Origin: Pseudoalteromonas sp. MSK9-3
GTDB lineage: Bacteria; Pseudomonadota; Gammaproteobacteria; Enterobacterales; Alteromonadaceae
Direction of reading: 5' to 3'
DNA: 64,000 nucleotides
NCBI RefSeq assembly: GCF_003590335.1
Contig: NZ_MIET01000046.1
Coordinates: forward strand, 124,001-188,000
A program made the translations under genes and the position numbers. The notes under the pieces were generated by a model. It saw nothing but the letters and a program-made list of their open reading frames with translations, was not told the DNA's origin and ran no database searches. Position 1 is the stretch's first letter; every line of letters begins with the position of its first letter. Shown here piece after piece: positions 38,778 to 47,619 of the stretch.

Positions 38778-39225
38778 TTAAATTGGCCTCACTTTTATGG
38801 CATGTTGCTATGGTTAGGTCTGTTAACAGTCTATGTGACTTATTGCCTAGTTAACCTCAGCTCTGGATAAGCGAATTTGCCCAATAAAGCTATTTTTCTC
38901 ACTCTCGGCGTTGCTTTCATTTGTAATAGCCCGCTATTACTGCATAAAAGCGCCTTGATATTGAGCAAAATATCATCATTGGATTGTAGTTAAGTCTGTT
39001 TTCAAAACATTTTCTATTCCAAAACACTTATCCAAACCTGAGGTTAGTTAGGGGAAGTTGCAAAAGCTCTCCATATATTAGTTATTTACCTAGTAAATTA
39101 ACCATTCATTTATCGTGATCTCTAGTCAGCTTTTTCATCGAAGTGACAGTTAATGTTCGCACCCTAATTATTGATTTAGCATGTAATAATTAGAATGCGA
39201 CTCTAGAAAACAGAGTGTTCTAAAT
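38778..39225. other. Intergenic region between rluF and the RND pump, no gene seen
   Basis: About 450 bases between convergent genes. I found no ORF with coding character, no RNA and no strong repeat. A weak 5-bp hairpin around 39202-39218 is the only candidate for the end of the efflux operon. Confidence 0.4.
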
Positions 39226-42200
39226 TTAAACCTTGATCGATGTTTGTTTGATCCCAAATAACAAACAGTACATAACGGGAATAACGATTAGGGTAAGTAT
39301 GGTCGCGAACCCTAAGCCAAACATAATCGTCACTGCCATTGATTTGAAGAACACGTCAAACAATAAGGGGATCATCCCCAAAATAGTGGTTATCGCTGCC
39401 ATTGAAACAGGTCTAACACGACTTACGCCGGAATCAAATACCGCGGCATAGGGCGCCTTACCTTCTTTTATTTCAAGGTTGATTTGGTCAACTAATACAA
39501 TCCCGTTTTTGATTAACATGCCTGATAAGCTAAGTAAGCCGAGCAATGCCATAAAACTAAACGGTGCGTTTAGTGATACTAAGCCCGCGGTTACGCCAAT
39601 GATAGCAAGAGGAACGGTAGACCAAATCACCAGAGGCTGTTTTAGTGAGTTGAATAACATGACAGTGATCATGAACATCGCAAGGTAACCCAGTGGGAGT
39701 GAGCCAAAAATAGCGGTTTTTGCTTTTGAAGAAGACTCGAATTCACCACCCCAATTCATTTCATATCCGTTGGGGAGTGGAATATTCTCTATATCCCCCC
39801 TTACTCGTGCAAATAGCTTAGCGGGTGTTTCATCACCAATTACGTCATGATCAGCCATTACCGTGATAGTACGTTTACGATCACGACGCATTATCAGCGG
39901 GTCTTCCCATAATACTCTAAATTCATCTACAACCTGTGTGACGGGCACATAGACGTTGAGTACTGGGCTAAAAATTTGCAGATCACTTAGGTTCTCGACA
40001 TTTTTACGTTCTTCTTCTGTCGAACGAGCAACAATGGGCAACAGTTGTGTACCATCTCGATATAATCCGACTTTATTACCTGAAATACTGGTAAGCAGCA
40101 GCTGATCAAGATCTGATTTACTAATACCTAAACGACGAGCTTTTTGTTCATTAAACTCAGGACGTATTACTTTAGTGCGTTGCCGCCAATCATCGCGAAT
40201 ATTAAATGCATTGGCATCATTCGAAAATATAGCTTGTGCCTTTGCTGATAATTGTCTGAGTACAACCGGATCAGGACCGGAAAAACGCGCTTCTATTTTT
40301 GCATTCGTAGATGGACCAATTTCCATTCGTTTGATTTTAAGTGTACCGGAAAGAGGATGCTGTTGTTCAAATACTCGGAGTTTTGCAATCATTTCGGCAA
40401 CTGCGTCACGGTCTTTTACTCGAACAATCAATTGACCATACGCATCATATTGTTTTTCAGGAGAATAGGTAAGCATAAACCTTGGCGCACCTTGTCCTAT
40501 TGTCGATGTTACTTCAAGAACGAGGTCATCGCTTTGTAAAAAAGACTCAATGTCTGCCAAGTTGTCAGAGGTGCTTCGAATATCAGCACCTTGGTAATGC
40601 CAGTAATCAACATAAAACATCGGTGTATTAGATGCGGGGAAAAATGACTGTTTGACTGATTTGAACCCTACAACTGATGCCGCTAACAGTAAAATCATTA
40701 GAGCTAATGTTAATAGTCTAAATTTCAATGCAGTTGAAAGAAGGACTTTATAAAAATTAAAAATTATACCTTGATAGGGGTCATCATTGCTATTAGCTTG
40801 ATTTGTAGGAGTCTCTTTAAAGAGCAAGTTGGCAAAAAAAGGTGTTAACGTAATCGCTGTAACCCAACTTAGTAGCAAAGATATAAGAAGTACCCAAAAT
40901 AGAGATCCTGCAAACTCACCGCTGGCGTCGCTACTGAGTCCTATTGGAGCAAATGCAGTAATACCGATAATCGTTGCGCCGAGCAATGGCCACTTTGTTT
41001 GCTGCACGATGTTAACAGCTGCACGCATCTTAGTTTGCCCACGTTTTAAATTTATCAAGATACCTTCTGTGACTACTATCGCGTTATCAACAAGCATACC
41101 AAGGGCTATGATCAATGCACCCAGAGAGATCCGCTGCAGGTCAATAGCAAACAGTTTCATAAAAATAAAGGTGCCCAGTACAGTGAGTAATAACACTGCA
41201 CCGATAAGCAGTCCGCTTTTTACGCCCATAAAAATCAATAAAACGAATATTACAATTGCAATGGCTTCTATCAGGCTGACAATAAAGCCATCGACAGATT
41301 GTTGTACTTCGTTTGGTTGATGATATACGGTGTTAATCTCCATACCATGTGGCCGTTGATATTCTAAGTCGGTTAGATGGCGTTCCATTGCGCGGCCAAT
41401 ATCAACAACATTAACTCCAGAGCTAAACGACACACCAACAAGCAGAGCGCGTTGTTCATTAAACCGAGTTATGTGTTTAGGTACTTCAGCATATTCTCGG
41501 CTGACTGTTGCCACATCACCTAAATAGATTAACTCTTTAGACCCAGGCTTTGAGATTAAAAGGTGTTCCAGTTCTTTCACGTCTTGGAATTCACCAGTAG
41601 GATGAAGCCTTATAGACTCATCACCGACACGTATTTTTCCTGCATTAGATACACTGTTTTGTGATTGTAATAAAGAGAATATTCTTGAAGGTGCAATACC
41701 TAATTGTGAGAGTTTTTGAGTAGCAATCTCAACGATAACTTGAGCTTGTTGCTCTCCAGCCACAGTGACTTTACTCACGCCGTTTACTAATACGAGTTCT
41801 CGTTTTAGATAGTCAACATAATCTTTTAACTCATCGTATGAATACCCATCACCAGTGACAGCATACATAACGCCATATACATCGGCAAAATCATCTATCA
41901 CTTTTGGTGAATATACACCTGGGGGTAAATTGTTTTGTAAATCGTTGACTTTTCTACGCAACTCATCCCATATTTGTTTAAGGTCATCTTTTCTATACGT
42001 GCTCTTCATCTCTACAGAAATCTGAGACTTTCCTGCAGAGGATATAGAGGTAACATAATCCACGTATGGCAACTGTTGAATCGCATTTTCTATAGGAAAG
42101 GTGACTTCTTCTTCAACTTGTTGTGGTGATGCGCCAGGGTACAATGTGACCACCATGGCTTTTTTTAGCGTGAATTCAGGGTCTTCTAGTTGACCAAGTC

Positions 42201-42291
42201 CGAAGTATGAAACCGTACCTGCTAAAAGGAGCAATAGAGCAAACATCCAACTAATCACGCTATTTTCGATAGACCATTTTGCTAGGCTCAT
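39226..42291 (-). CDS. RND-family efflux permease (AcrB-like inner-membrane pump)
   Basis: A 1021-residue resistance-nodulation-division pump with the two-repeat plan: TM1 at about 12-32, a large periplasmic loop, TM2-6, a cytosolic linker, TM7 at about 525-545, a second loop and TM8-12. The N-terminus (WSIENSVISWMFALLLLLAG) and LGQLEDPEFTLKKA are typical of the pumps close to E. coli-type MdtB/AcrB relatives found in marine bacteria. The TM4 acidic residue for proton relay appears in MLVDNAIVVTEG. The partner adaptor is encoded 2 bases upstream; there is no outer-membrane channel gene here, so TolC is probably used. Substrates are unknown. Confidence 0.92.
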   Translation of the reverse strand: MSLAKWSIENSVISWMFALLLLLAGTVSYFGLGQLEDPEFTLKKAMVVTLYPGASPQQVEEEVTFPIENAIQQLPYVDYVTSISSAGKSQISVEMKSTYRKDDLKQIWDELRRKVNDLQNNLPPGVYSPKVIDDFADVYGVMYAVTGDGYSYDELKDYVDYLKRELVLVNGVSKVTVAGEQQAQVIVEIATQKLSQLGIAPSRIFSLLQSQNSVSNAGKIRVGDESIRLHPTGEFQDVKELEHLLISKPGSKELIYLGDVATVSREYAEVPKHITRFNEQRALLVGVSFSSGVNVVDIGRAMERHLTDLEYQRPHGMEINTVYHQPNEVQQSVDGFIVSLIEAIAIVIFVLLIFMGVKSGLLIGAVLLLTVLGTFIFMKLFAIDLQRISLGALIIALGMLVDNAIVVTEGILINLKRGQTKMRAAVNIVQQTKWPLLGATIIGITAFAPIGLSSDASGEFAGSLFWVLLISLLLSWVTAITLTPFFANLLFKETPTNQANSNDDPYQGIIFNFYKVLLSTALKFRLLTLALMILLLAASVVGFKSVKQSFFPASNTPMFYVDYWHYQGADIRSTSDNLADIESFLQSDDLVLEVTSTIGQGAPRFMLTYSPEKQYDAYGQLIVRVKDRDAVAEMIAKLRVFEQQHPLSGTLKIKRMEIGPSTNAKIEARFSGPDPVVLRQLSAKAQAIFSNDANAFNIRDDWRQRTKVIRPEFNEQKARRLGISKSDLDQLLLTSISGNKVGLYRDGTQLLPIVARSTEEERKNVENLSDLQIFSPVLNVYVPVTQVVDEFRVLWEDPLIMRRDRKRTITVMADHDVIGDETPAKLFARVRGDIENIPLPNGYEMNWGGEFESSSKAKTAIFGSLPLGYLAMFMITVMLFNSLKQPLVIWSTVPLAIIGVTAGLVSLNAPFSFMALLGLLSLSGMLIKNGIVLVDQINLEIKEGKAPYAAVFDSGVSRVRPVSMAAITTILGMIPLLFDVFFKSMAVTIMFGLGFATILTLIVIPVMYCLLFGIKQTSIKV

Positions 42292-42293
42292 CG

Positions 42294-43373
42294 TTATAAC
42301 CCTCGCTCTTTAGCCCAAGGGCGAACCTTCAATCCCTGTGTTAGGTGATGCACACCGGCACCCACGACAATATCGGTGGTTGATAAGCCTGACAATATTT
42401 CAATACCTTGGTCATACATATCACCCACCACAACAGGCTGTTTGCTTATAGTGCTCGTGTGTTCATCGAATAACCAGACAAAAGAATTATTATCTTTTGG
42501 TTGTGTTTGCTCTGAAAATACCGCTTCTACAGGAACAAACAATTTCCTCGCAGGTAATTTAGTGATTTTACTATGGTCTATGTATACATGTCCGGTCATG
42601 CCCGCCAGTAAGTTAAAATCAGTTGGGATCGGTAGCGTAAATACGACTTTGTAGCTTAACGTTGATGGATCCGCTTGTGTGTCCCATTCTTTTATTGTTA
42701 AACGGTATGACTTAGATGGGAACCCGTCAAAGACAACATTAGGATGATAATCTAACTCTTTGTTAACCCTCGCCACTAATTTTTCAGGCACCTGAATAAT
42801 AACATCCATCATGTCACGGGTTTCTAGACGTAGAATGTTTTGTTTTGCGACAACATTTTCAAAATTCTTGACGAAAACTTTTGCAACGGTTCCACTAAAC
42901 GGTGCTTTTAATTCTGAGTTTTCTAAATTAGTTTTAGCAATTTTAAATGCGGACTCTGCGACTTGTTTATTCGCGAGCGCTTGGTCATATTCTGACTTGG
43001 ATGTTATTGACCTATCATATAAAGACTTAACTCGGTCGAGTTGTGATACAGCGAGGTCATACTGTGCGCTACGTTGTTCATACTGAAGTTGTAAATCTTC
43101 CGGATCGAGTTTTGCCAATAACTGGCCTTTTTGCACTTCTTGTCCTGCAAGTACTGGAAACTCAAGTAGTTCACCATTGACTCTAAATGCAAGGTAAGAG
43201 CCCTGGTTAGCAACAACTTCTGCAGGAAAACTTCTCACCGTACTGTGCTGTGAGTCTATCACTGAAACCAGTTTCACAGGGCGAATAATATCAGCTATGT
43301 TACTTTGCTCAGGTGCATCTTGACAGCCGGTTAAAAAGAGTAAAATAGACGCAACGGCGGTAAGTTTTAGCAT
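42294..43373 (-). CDS. RND efflux periplasmic adaptor (membrane-fusion lipoprotein)
   Basis: A 359-residue HlyD/AcrA-type adaptor. It starts MLKLTAVASILLFLTGCQD, a lipoprotein signal with lipobox LTGC, so the mature protein is anchored by an acylated Cys. Then come the lipoyl/hairpin region (AGQEVQKGQLLAKLDPEDLQLQ, KSLYDRSITSKSEYDQAL) and LKAPFSGTVAKVFVKNFE. I preferred the ATG at 43373 over an upstream in-frame start at 43406 because it has a GGAG site and begins the signal peptide. It is 2 bases before the pump gene and divergent from the LysR gene. Confidence 0.9.
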   Translation of the reverse strand: MLKLTAVASILLFLTGCQDAPEQSNIADIIRPVKLVSVIDSQHSTVRSFPAEVVANQGSYLAFRVNGELLEFPVLAGQEVQKGQLLAKLDPEDLQLQYEQRSAQYDLAVSQLDRVKSLYDRSITSKSEYDQALANKQVAESAFKIAKTNLENSELKAPFSGTVAKVFVKNFENVVAKQNILRLETRDMMDVIIQVPEKLVARVNKELDYHPNVVFDGFPSKSYRLTIKEWDTQADPSTLSYKVVFTLPIPTDFNLLAGMTGHVYIDHSKITKLPARKLFVPVEAVFSEQTQPKDNNSFVWLFDEHTSTISKQPVVVGDMYDQGIEILSGLSTTDIVVGAGVHHLTQGLKVRPWAKERGL

Positions 43374-43408
43374 GGGTAAAACTCCATCTTTATTTAGAAG
43401 TATCAAAC

Positions 43409-43423
43409 ATTGTGGTGCACAAT
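43409..43423. promoter_or_regulatory. LysR-type operator candidate in the efflux / LysR divergent region
   Basis: ATTGTG and CACAAT arms around GTG form a perfect 15-bp inverted repeat with a T-N11-A core, the standard LysR-type binding pattern. It lies between the adaptor start at 43373 and the LysR start at 43483, where the regulator would sit to control both. Confidence 0.6.
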
Positions 43424-43482
43424 ATAGAAAAGGACGATAAAATAAAAATTATATAATATTTTAATCTATATAAATTTAATTT

Positions 43483-44373
43483 ATGAAGATATCAGACATA
43501 GAAATGCTACATGTTGTTGCTCATTCAAATAGCTTGAATGAGGCTGCCTGTAAGTTGTTTAAGACACAGCCTGCTATTACACAGGCAATGAAGAGGTTAG
43601 AAAGCCAATTAGGGTTTAAGTTATTTGATAGGCAAAACTATCGGATAACACTGACCGAGCAGGGGAGGCGATTTTATTCTGAGTCGATAAAATTACTGGG
43701 TGTGAGAGACGACCTGCAAATTATGGCAGATGAATTTTCGTCGGGTAATGAGGCAAATCTCACTATATGCTATGAACCTTTATGTCACCAAAATGGTTAT
43801 AATCGAGTGATAGCATCAATTTTTAAACGCTTTACTCAAACTGAAATTGCAATCACGAGTGGAAAACGTTTTGCTGCATTGGAGCAAGTGAATTCGGGGG
43901 TAGCTGACTTAGGAATTGGCCCATGGTTTGATTTATTTCATGCCACGGGGGATTTAGAGTCTATCGCCATCGGCGAGTTTAAATTGGGCTTGGTGGCTAA
44001 AAAAGGCCTACTTCCCACGTCGTTAACCTATGATGAGTTAGCACATTATCCTTGCTTAGCTATGTTTGAAAGCGGCTTTGACTTTGATAGTGAACGATTA
44101 GCTTATGCACGAGGGAGCAATATTATGAAACTGGATGATATTGCATCTATAAAGTCGTTTTTATTGTCTGGATTGGGCTTTGCAATGATCAGTTTAAGCC
44201 ATTGCCAAAATGAAATTGATACGGGCGTTTTGGAGCAAATACACGTTTTGGACAGGCAAGACTCTTTTACAGCAGGCATACATGTGTTTAGGCAACATAG
44301 TAAACATCATGGGCCAGTAGCTAGGTCAATATGGTCAGAGTTTAAACTATTAGGAGAGGCATATGCAGGATGA
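43483..44373 (+). CDS. LysR-family transcriptional regulator
   Basis: A 296-residue regulator with an N-terminal winged helix (HVVAHSNSLNEAACKLFKTQPAITQAMKRLESQLG at about 11-45; the order is typical of LysR) and a C-terminal effector-binding domain. It is divergent from the RND pump genes and is therefore the likely regulator of that pump; a T-N11-A palindrome sits between them. The inducer is not known. Its last 11 bases overlap the ATL gene, whose AGGAG ribosome site lies inside this gene. Confidence 0.92.
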   Translation: MKISDIEMLHVVAHSNSLNEAACKLFKTQPAITQAMKRLESQLGFKLFDRQNYRITLTEQGRRFYSESIKLLGVRDDLQIMADEFSSGNEANLTICYEPLCHQNGYNRVIASIFKRFTQTEIAITSGKRFAALEQVNSGVADLGIGPWFDLFHATGDLESIAIGEFKLGLVAKKGLLPTSLTYDELAHYPCLAMFESGFDFDSERLAYARGSNIMKLDDIASIKSFLLSGLGFAMISLSHCQNEIDTGVLEQIHVLDRQDSFTAGIHVFRQHSKHHGPVARSIWSEFKLLGEAYAG

Positions 44374-44668
44374 ACATAAACAGCGCTTGTTTACCCTAAT
44401 TGGTGCGATCCCAAAAGGTAAAGTTGCCGCATATGGACAGTTGGCAAATTTAGCGGGATTGCCGCGCCAAGCCCGCGCGGTTGGTCGTTTACTAAAAGAG
44501 TTACCCAGAGGTAGTGCACTTCCTTGGTATCGAGTAGTAAATAGCCAAGGCAAGATTTCATTTCCTTATGGCTCGAAAAAGTACGTTGAGCAGAAAGAAC
44601 ATTTGGAACTTGAAGGGATAGTTTTTATCAAAGACAAAATTAACATGCGAATTTACCAGTGGGGCTGA
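44363..44668 (+). CDS. atl: Alkyltransferase-like protein (ATL, Cys-less MGMT relative)
   Basis: A 101-residue DNA-binding protein of the MGMT C-terminal domain family. The catalytic PCHRV motif of the repair methyltransferase is replaced by PWYRV (Trp55 in place of Cys), which defines ATL proteins. They bind O6-alkylguanine without removing the alkyl group and pass the lesion to nucleotide excision repair. The helix-turn-helix with the Arg finger (LPRQARAVGRLLKEL) is present. Length fits E. coli YbaZ/Atl1 types. It overlaps the LysR gene by 11 bases and is followed by a candidate ECF promoter at 44688. Confidence 0.9.
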   Translation: MQDEHKQRLFTLIGAIPKGKVAAYGQLANLAGLPRQARAVGRLLKELPRGSALPWYRVVNSQGKISFPYGSKKYVEQKEHLELEGIVFIKDKINMRIYQWG

Positions 44669-44687
44669 CTCTTAGCAAACCATGGAC

Positions 44688-44715
44688 TGATCGGGTTTAG
44701 TAACCAAGACGTATT
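44688..44715 (+). promoter_or_regulatory. Candidate ECF-sigma promoter of the LON-domain gene
   Basis: TGATCGG at 44688-44694 and ACGTATT at 44709-44715 are separated by exactly 14 bases, the same arrangement as at 45321-45348 before the sigma gene. The -35 is like the TGATC element of RpoE/ChrR regulons. Predicted transcription would begin about 20 bases before the LON-domain start. Confidence 0.55.
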
Positions 44716-44741
44716 GAATTACATATTTTTTTAACTACAGC

Positions 44742-45323
44742 ATGTTTATGAACCGAGCAATCTTCCCATTACCTGTTTTTCTTTTACCGCAAGGGTACAC
44801 GCGTTTGCGGATATTTGAAGACAGGTATATGAAAATGGTAAAAAACGCGTTGCTTCAGAATACGGGGTTTGTGCTGTGCACCGTGGCTGGATTTACTGAT
44901 GATACATTATTAAATGAAGGTGTTTACGTAGAAATTGTAGATTTTTCACAAGATGATGCGGGGCAGCTTTTAATAGACGTGTATGCACGTAATAGAGTTA
45001 AAATTAAAAATGTTCACCAGGACGAGACTGGCCTTAGGCATGGTGACATTAGAGTGATAGATGATCCGTTATGGCTCTATAAAGAAGATGAAGTATCCGA
45101 GTTTGATGCGACGTTGTCTTCTATGTTGGAAAGTATTTTTAAACGGCACCCACACTTAGATTCTTTGTATCAAGAAAAATCATTCACCAGACCTGTTTGG
45201 GTTGCTTCCAGATGGCTAGAACTCTTGCCTATGGAGACAAGTCAGAAAGAAAAACTTAAGTCAGCACAGAGCTTTGACCAAGTTACTAACTTCCTTCATA
45301 CTATTTTAATTGAAGCAGAGTGA
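44742..45323 (+). CDS. LON substrate-binding-domain protein (stand-alone)
   Basis: A 193-residue cytosolic protein equal to the N-terminal substrate-binding domain of Lon protease, without the ATPase and protease parts. It begins AIFPLPVFLLPQGYTRLRIFEDRYMKMV, the typical LON_substr_bdg pattern, and ends in a helical bundle. The function of such stand-alone proteins is not established; binding of damaged proteins or peptides is a guess from the fold. It lies immediately upstream of the sigma factor gene and has its own copy of the candidate ECF promoter. The start could be the Met two codons later. Confidence 0.85.
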   Translation: MFMNRAIFPLPVFLLPQGYTRLRIFEDRYMKMVKNALLQNTGFVLCTVAGFTDDTLLNEGVYVEIVDFSQDDAGQLLIDVYARNRVKIKNVHQDETGLRHGDIRVIDDPLWLYKEDEVSEFDATLSSMLESIFKRHPHLDSLYQEKSFTRPVWVASRWLELLPMETSQKEKLKSAQSFDQVTNFLHTILIEAE

Positions 45324-45348
45324 TCGGTTTGATTTGGTTGTACGTAAT
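45321..45348 (+). promoter_or_regulatory. Candidate autoregulatory ECF-sigma promoter of rpoE-chrR
   Basis: TGATCGG at 45321-45327 and ACGTAAT at 45342-45348 with a 14-base spacer, overlapping the stop of the LON-domain gene. ECF sigma genes of this group usually transcribe themselves, and the -35 core TGATC is that of known RpoE-ChrR promoters. Confidence 0.6.
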
Positions 45349-45382
45349 GTATGTCAATTAGAGGTTAAACGGGGCATAAGTT

Positions 45383-46006
45383 ATGGTTAGCCAATCACCG
45401 ACTACAGCTGTATCGCTAAAGTCTGGGCAAAACAAAAATATGGACGATACACCTACACAAGCGTTATCGGAGGCACTTGTAGAAGTGGCTGACCAGCGTG
45501 ATAAAGTAGCGTTCGCTACGCTATTTAAGTACTTTGCACCAAAAATAAAGCGGTTTGGTGTAAAACAATATGGTTCAGAAGCAATGGCAATGGAACTCGT
45601 GCAGGATACTATGACATCGGTTTGGCGGAAGGCTCACTTGTATAACAAGGACAAGGGCGCAGCAACGACGTGGGTTTACACTGTGATGAGAAATGCTTCG
45701 TTTGACGCTCTTCGCAAGATTAAGAGTAAAAAGGAAGACCACATTAGTGAAGAAATTTGGCCTACTCTGCAAGAGAGTCAATCATATGATGATGGCTTTA
45801 GAGATCATTTGCAGGATAAGCAGATACAGAAGTATATAAGTTGTCTGCCAGCCGCGCAGCAGGAAGTTGTTAAGGGCGTTTATTTTCAAGAGATGTCACA
45901 AGAGCAATTGGCTGAACAATTGAACATTCCAGTCGGTACCGTCAAATCGCGTTTACGTTTAGCGCTACAAAAATTAAGAGCAGAAATGGGAGATAGCCAT
46001 GATTAA
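45383..46006 (+). CDS. rpoE: ECF RNA polymerase sigma factor (RpoE, ChrR-partner type)
   Basis: A 207-residue sigma factor with region 2 (LVQDTMTSVWRKAHLYNKDKGAATTWVYTVMRNASFDALRK) and region 4 (LPAAQQEVVKGVYFQEMSQEQLAEQLNIPVGTVKSRL) and no region 3. It is followed with an 8-base overlap by its ChrR anti-sigma gene, which identifies it as the photo-oxidative stress sigma factor of the R. sphaeroides RpoE group. On singlet oxygen the anti-sigma factor is lost and this protein directs polymerase to TGATC-type promoters. A GGGG site 8 bases away supports the ATG at 45383. Confidence 0.93.
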   Translation: MVSQSPTTAVSLKSGQNKNMDDTPTQALSEALVEVADQRDKVAFATLFKYFAPKIKRFGVKQYGSEAMAMELVQDTMTSVWRKAHLYNKDKGAATTWVYTVMRNASFDALRKIKSKKEDHISEEIWPTLQESQSYDDGFRDHLQDKQIQKYISCLPAAQQEVVKGVYFQEMSQEQLAEQLNIPVGTVKSRLRLALQKLRAEMGDSHD

Positions 46007-46649
46007 ACATCACCCAACAGCAGAGATGTTAATGCAGTTTTCACAAGGCACACTACCTGAATCGTTGAGTATTGCTATTTCTGCCCATGTTGAAATGTGT
46101 CCGTGTTGCGCAAAGCAGGTAGCGAAAAATGAAGCGTCATGTAGTCAAGAGATGTTTTCAGATACAGATGGGTTGGACTTAGACTTCGACTTTTCACAAA
46201 TGATCTCTGATATAACTGAAGACAAGACAGTTGATCTTGTAAAACAGTACGAACATGAGCTTATAGAGTATCAGGGGTCTAGGGCCGTTGTTCCAAGAGC
46301 CATAGCAAGCCTATCTCGTTCAGGGTTTTCACACGTAGGTAAATTAGCGAGATCTCGGCTTGATTTAGGTGATGGCGATGTTAGGGCTAGTTTATTACAG
46401 ATAGCGCCAGGCGGTGAGATACCCAATCATACACATACTGGGTTTGAATTAACGTTATTGTTGGATGGCAGTTTTGAAGATGAATCTGGTAGCTATGTTG
46501 CTGGCGATTTCATTTGGTTAGACGGCCGACACACACATACTCCTAAGACTCAGGATGGCTGCTTGTGCTTTACACTGGTTAATAGTGCACTACATTTTAA
46601 CAAGGGCTTGAGCAAGTTGTTGAACCCAATTGGTAATTTAATCTACTAG
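45999..46649 (+). CDS. chrR: ChrR-type zinc anti-sigma factor with cupin domain
   Basis: A 216-residue anti-sigma factor. The zinc-binding anti-sigma domain has His30-x3-Cys34-x2-Cys37, with His5 as a likely fourth ligand. The C-terminal cupin domain carries His144, His146, Glu150 and His178, the same ligand pattern as R. sphaeroides ChrR, where it is needed for the singlet-oxygen response. It holds RpoE inactive in the cytosol until oxidative damage frees it. It overlaps the sigma gene by 8 bases. Confidence 0.94.
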   Translation: MIKHHPTAEMLMQFSQGTLPESLSIAISAHVEMCPCCAKQVAKNEASCSQEMFSDTDGLDLDFDFSQMISDITEDKTVDLVKQYEHELIEYQGSRAVVPRAIASLSRSGFSHVGKLARSRLDLGDGDVRASLLQIAPGGEIPNHTHTGFELTLLLDGSFEDESGSYVAGDFIWLDGRHTHTPKTQDGCLCFTLVNSALHFNKGLSKLLNPIGNLIY

Positions 46650-46659
46650 GAGAGTGAAT

Positions 46660-47619
46660 ATGCGGACTTTCGAATCACCAATACAAATTGGTATTAGCGC
46701 ATGTTTAGCTGGAGATAAGGTGCGCTTCGATACAGGTCACAAGCGCTCTAACTTCTGTATGGATGAGCTTGGTAACTATGTAGAATATAAAAAGTTCTGT
46801 CCAGAGGTTGCGGTTGGAATGTCAATACCGCGCGCTACAATTCGACAGGTTAGGGTTGGGGATACAATCAAAGTATGCCGACCAGACGGGTCTGGGGAAG
46901 TAGGCGAAAAGTTGACTGAATATGGTAAGAGAGTTGCTCACGAGCAAGCAAAGGAATTATCTGGCTTTGTATTTTGCGCCAAAAGTCCTAGTTGCGGTAT
47001 GGAGAGAGTAAAGGTCTACAACGAAGCTGGAACAGGTAACTCCTCAGAGGGCGTTGGCTTTTTTGCAGCTCAAGTGATGAAGCACAATCCGAACCTGCCG
47101 TGTGAAGAAAACGGTAGGTTGAGTGATCCACATCTGAGGGAGAACTTTGTCACTCGCGTCTACGTGTACAAGCATTGGCAAGAATTAAACCTCGATCGTG
47201 TTGGTGTTCATGAGCTCACTCAGTTCCATGCGCAGCACAAGTATTTGTTGATGAGTCACAATTATGAATCATACAAATCGCTTGGTAAGCTGTTAGGTCA
47301 TGCAGCAGGACGAGATCTTGATGAAGTTAAAGAAGAGTATATCGGCGGGTTGATGAAGGGGTTGGCTCGGCCTGCGTCTCGGAAAAACCAGGCAAACACG
47401 CTAAGTCATTTGCAGGGCTATTTTAAAAACTCTCTGTCTAAGGTTGAAAAGCATGAGATGTGTGAGGCGATTGAACATTACCGAGCAGGCATAGTCCCTT
47501 TATATGTACCGCTGACACTGATCAAGCACCACTTGACTGTACACAGTAATGAGTACTTGGCGAAACAGGTGTATTTTAACCCTTATCCGAATGAATTAAA
47601 GTTGAGGTTTGGTATTTAA
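46660..47619 (+). CDS. DUF523-DUF1722 fusion protein
   Basis: A 319-residue protein with an N-terminal DUF523 domain (about 5-150: GISACLAGDKVRFDTGHKRS, KFCPEVAVGMSIPR, FCAKSPSCGMERVKVY) and a C-terminal DUF1722 domain (about 190-310: ELTQFHAQHKYLLMSHN). DUF523 has several conserved cysteines that may bind a metal or Fe-S cluster. The fusion is a regular member of RpoE-ChrR regulons and often lies beside photolyase, suggesting a role in light damage repair, but no biochemistry is certain. An AGGAG at 46648-46652 fixes the ATG at 46660 rather than a GTG two codons before. Confidence 0.88.
   Translation: MRTFESPIQIGISACLAGDKVRFDTGHKRSNFCMDELGNYVEYKKFCPEVAVGMSIPRATIRQVRVGDTIKVCRPDGSGEVGEKLTEYGKRVAHEQAKELSGFVFCAKSPSCGMERVKVYNEAGTGNSSEGVGFFAAQVMKHNPNLPCEENGRLSDPHLRENFVTRVYVYKHWQELNLDRVGVHELTQFHAQHKYLLMSHNYESYKSLGKLLGHAAGRDLDEVKEEYIGGLMKGLARPASRKNQANTLSHLQGYFKNSLSKVEKHEMCEAIEHYRAGIVPLYVPLTLIKHHLTVHSNEYLAKQVYFNPYPNELKLRFGI

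Noticed and set aside
40829-41320. 163-codon ORF antisense to the RND pump
   Set aside because: Shadow of the conserved pump frame with biased composition and no ribosome site.
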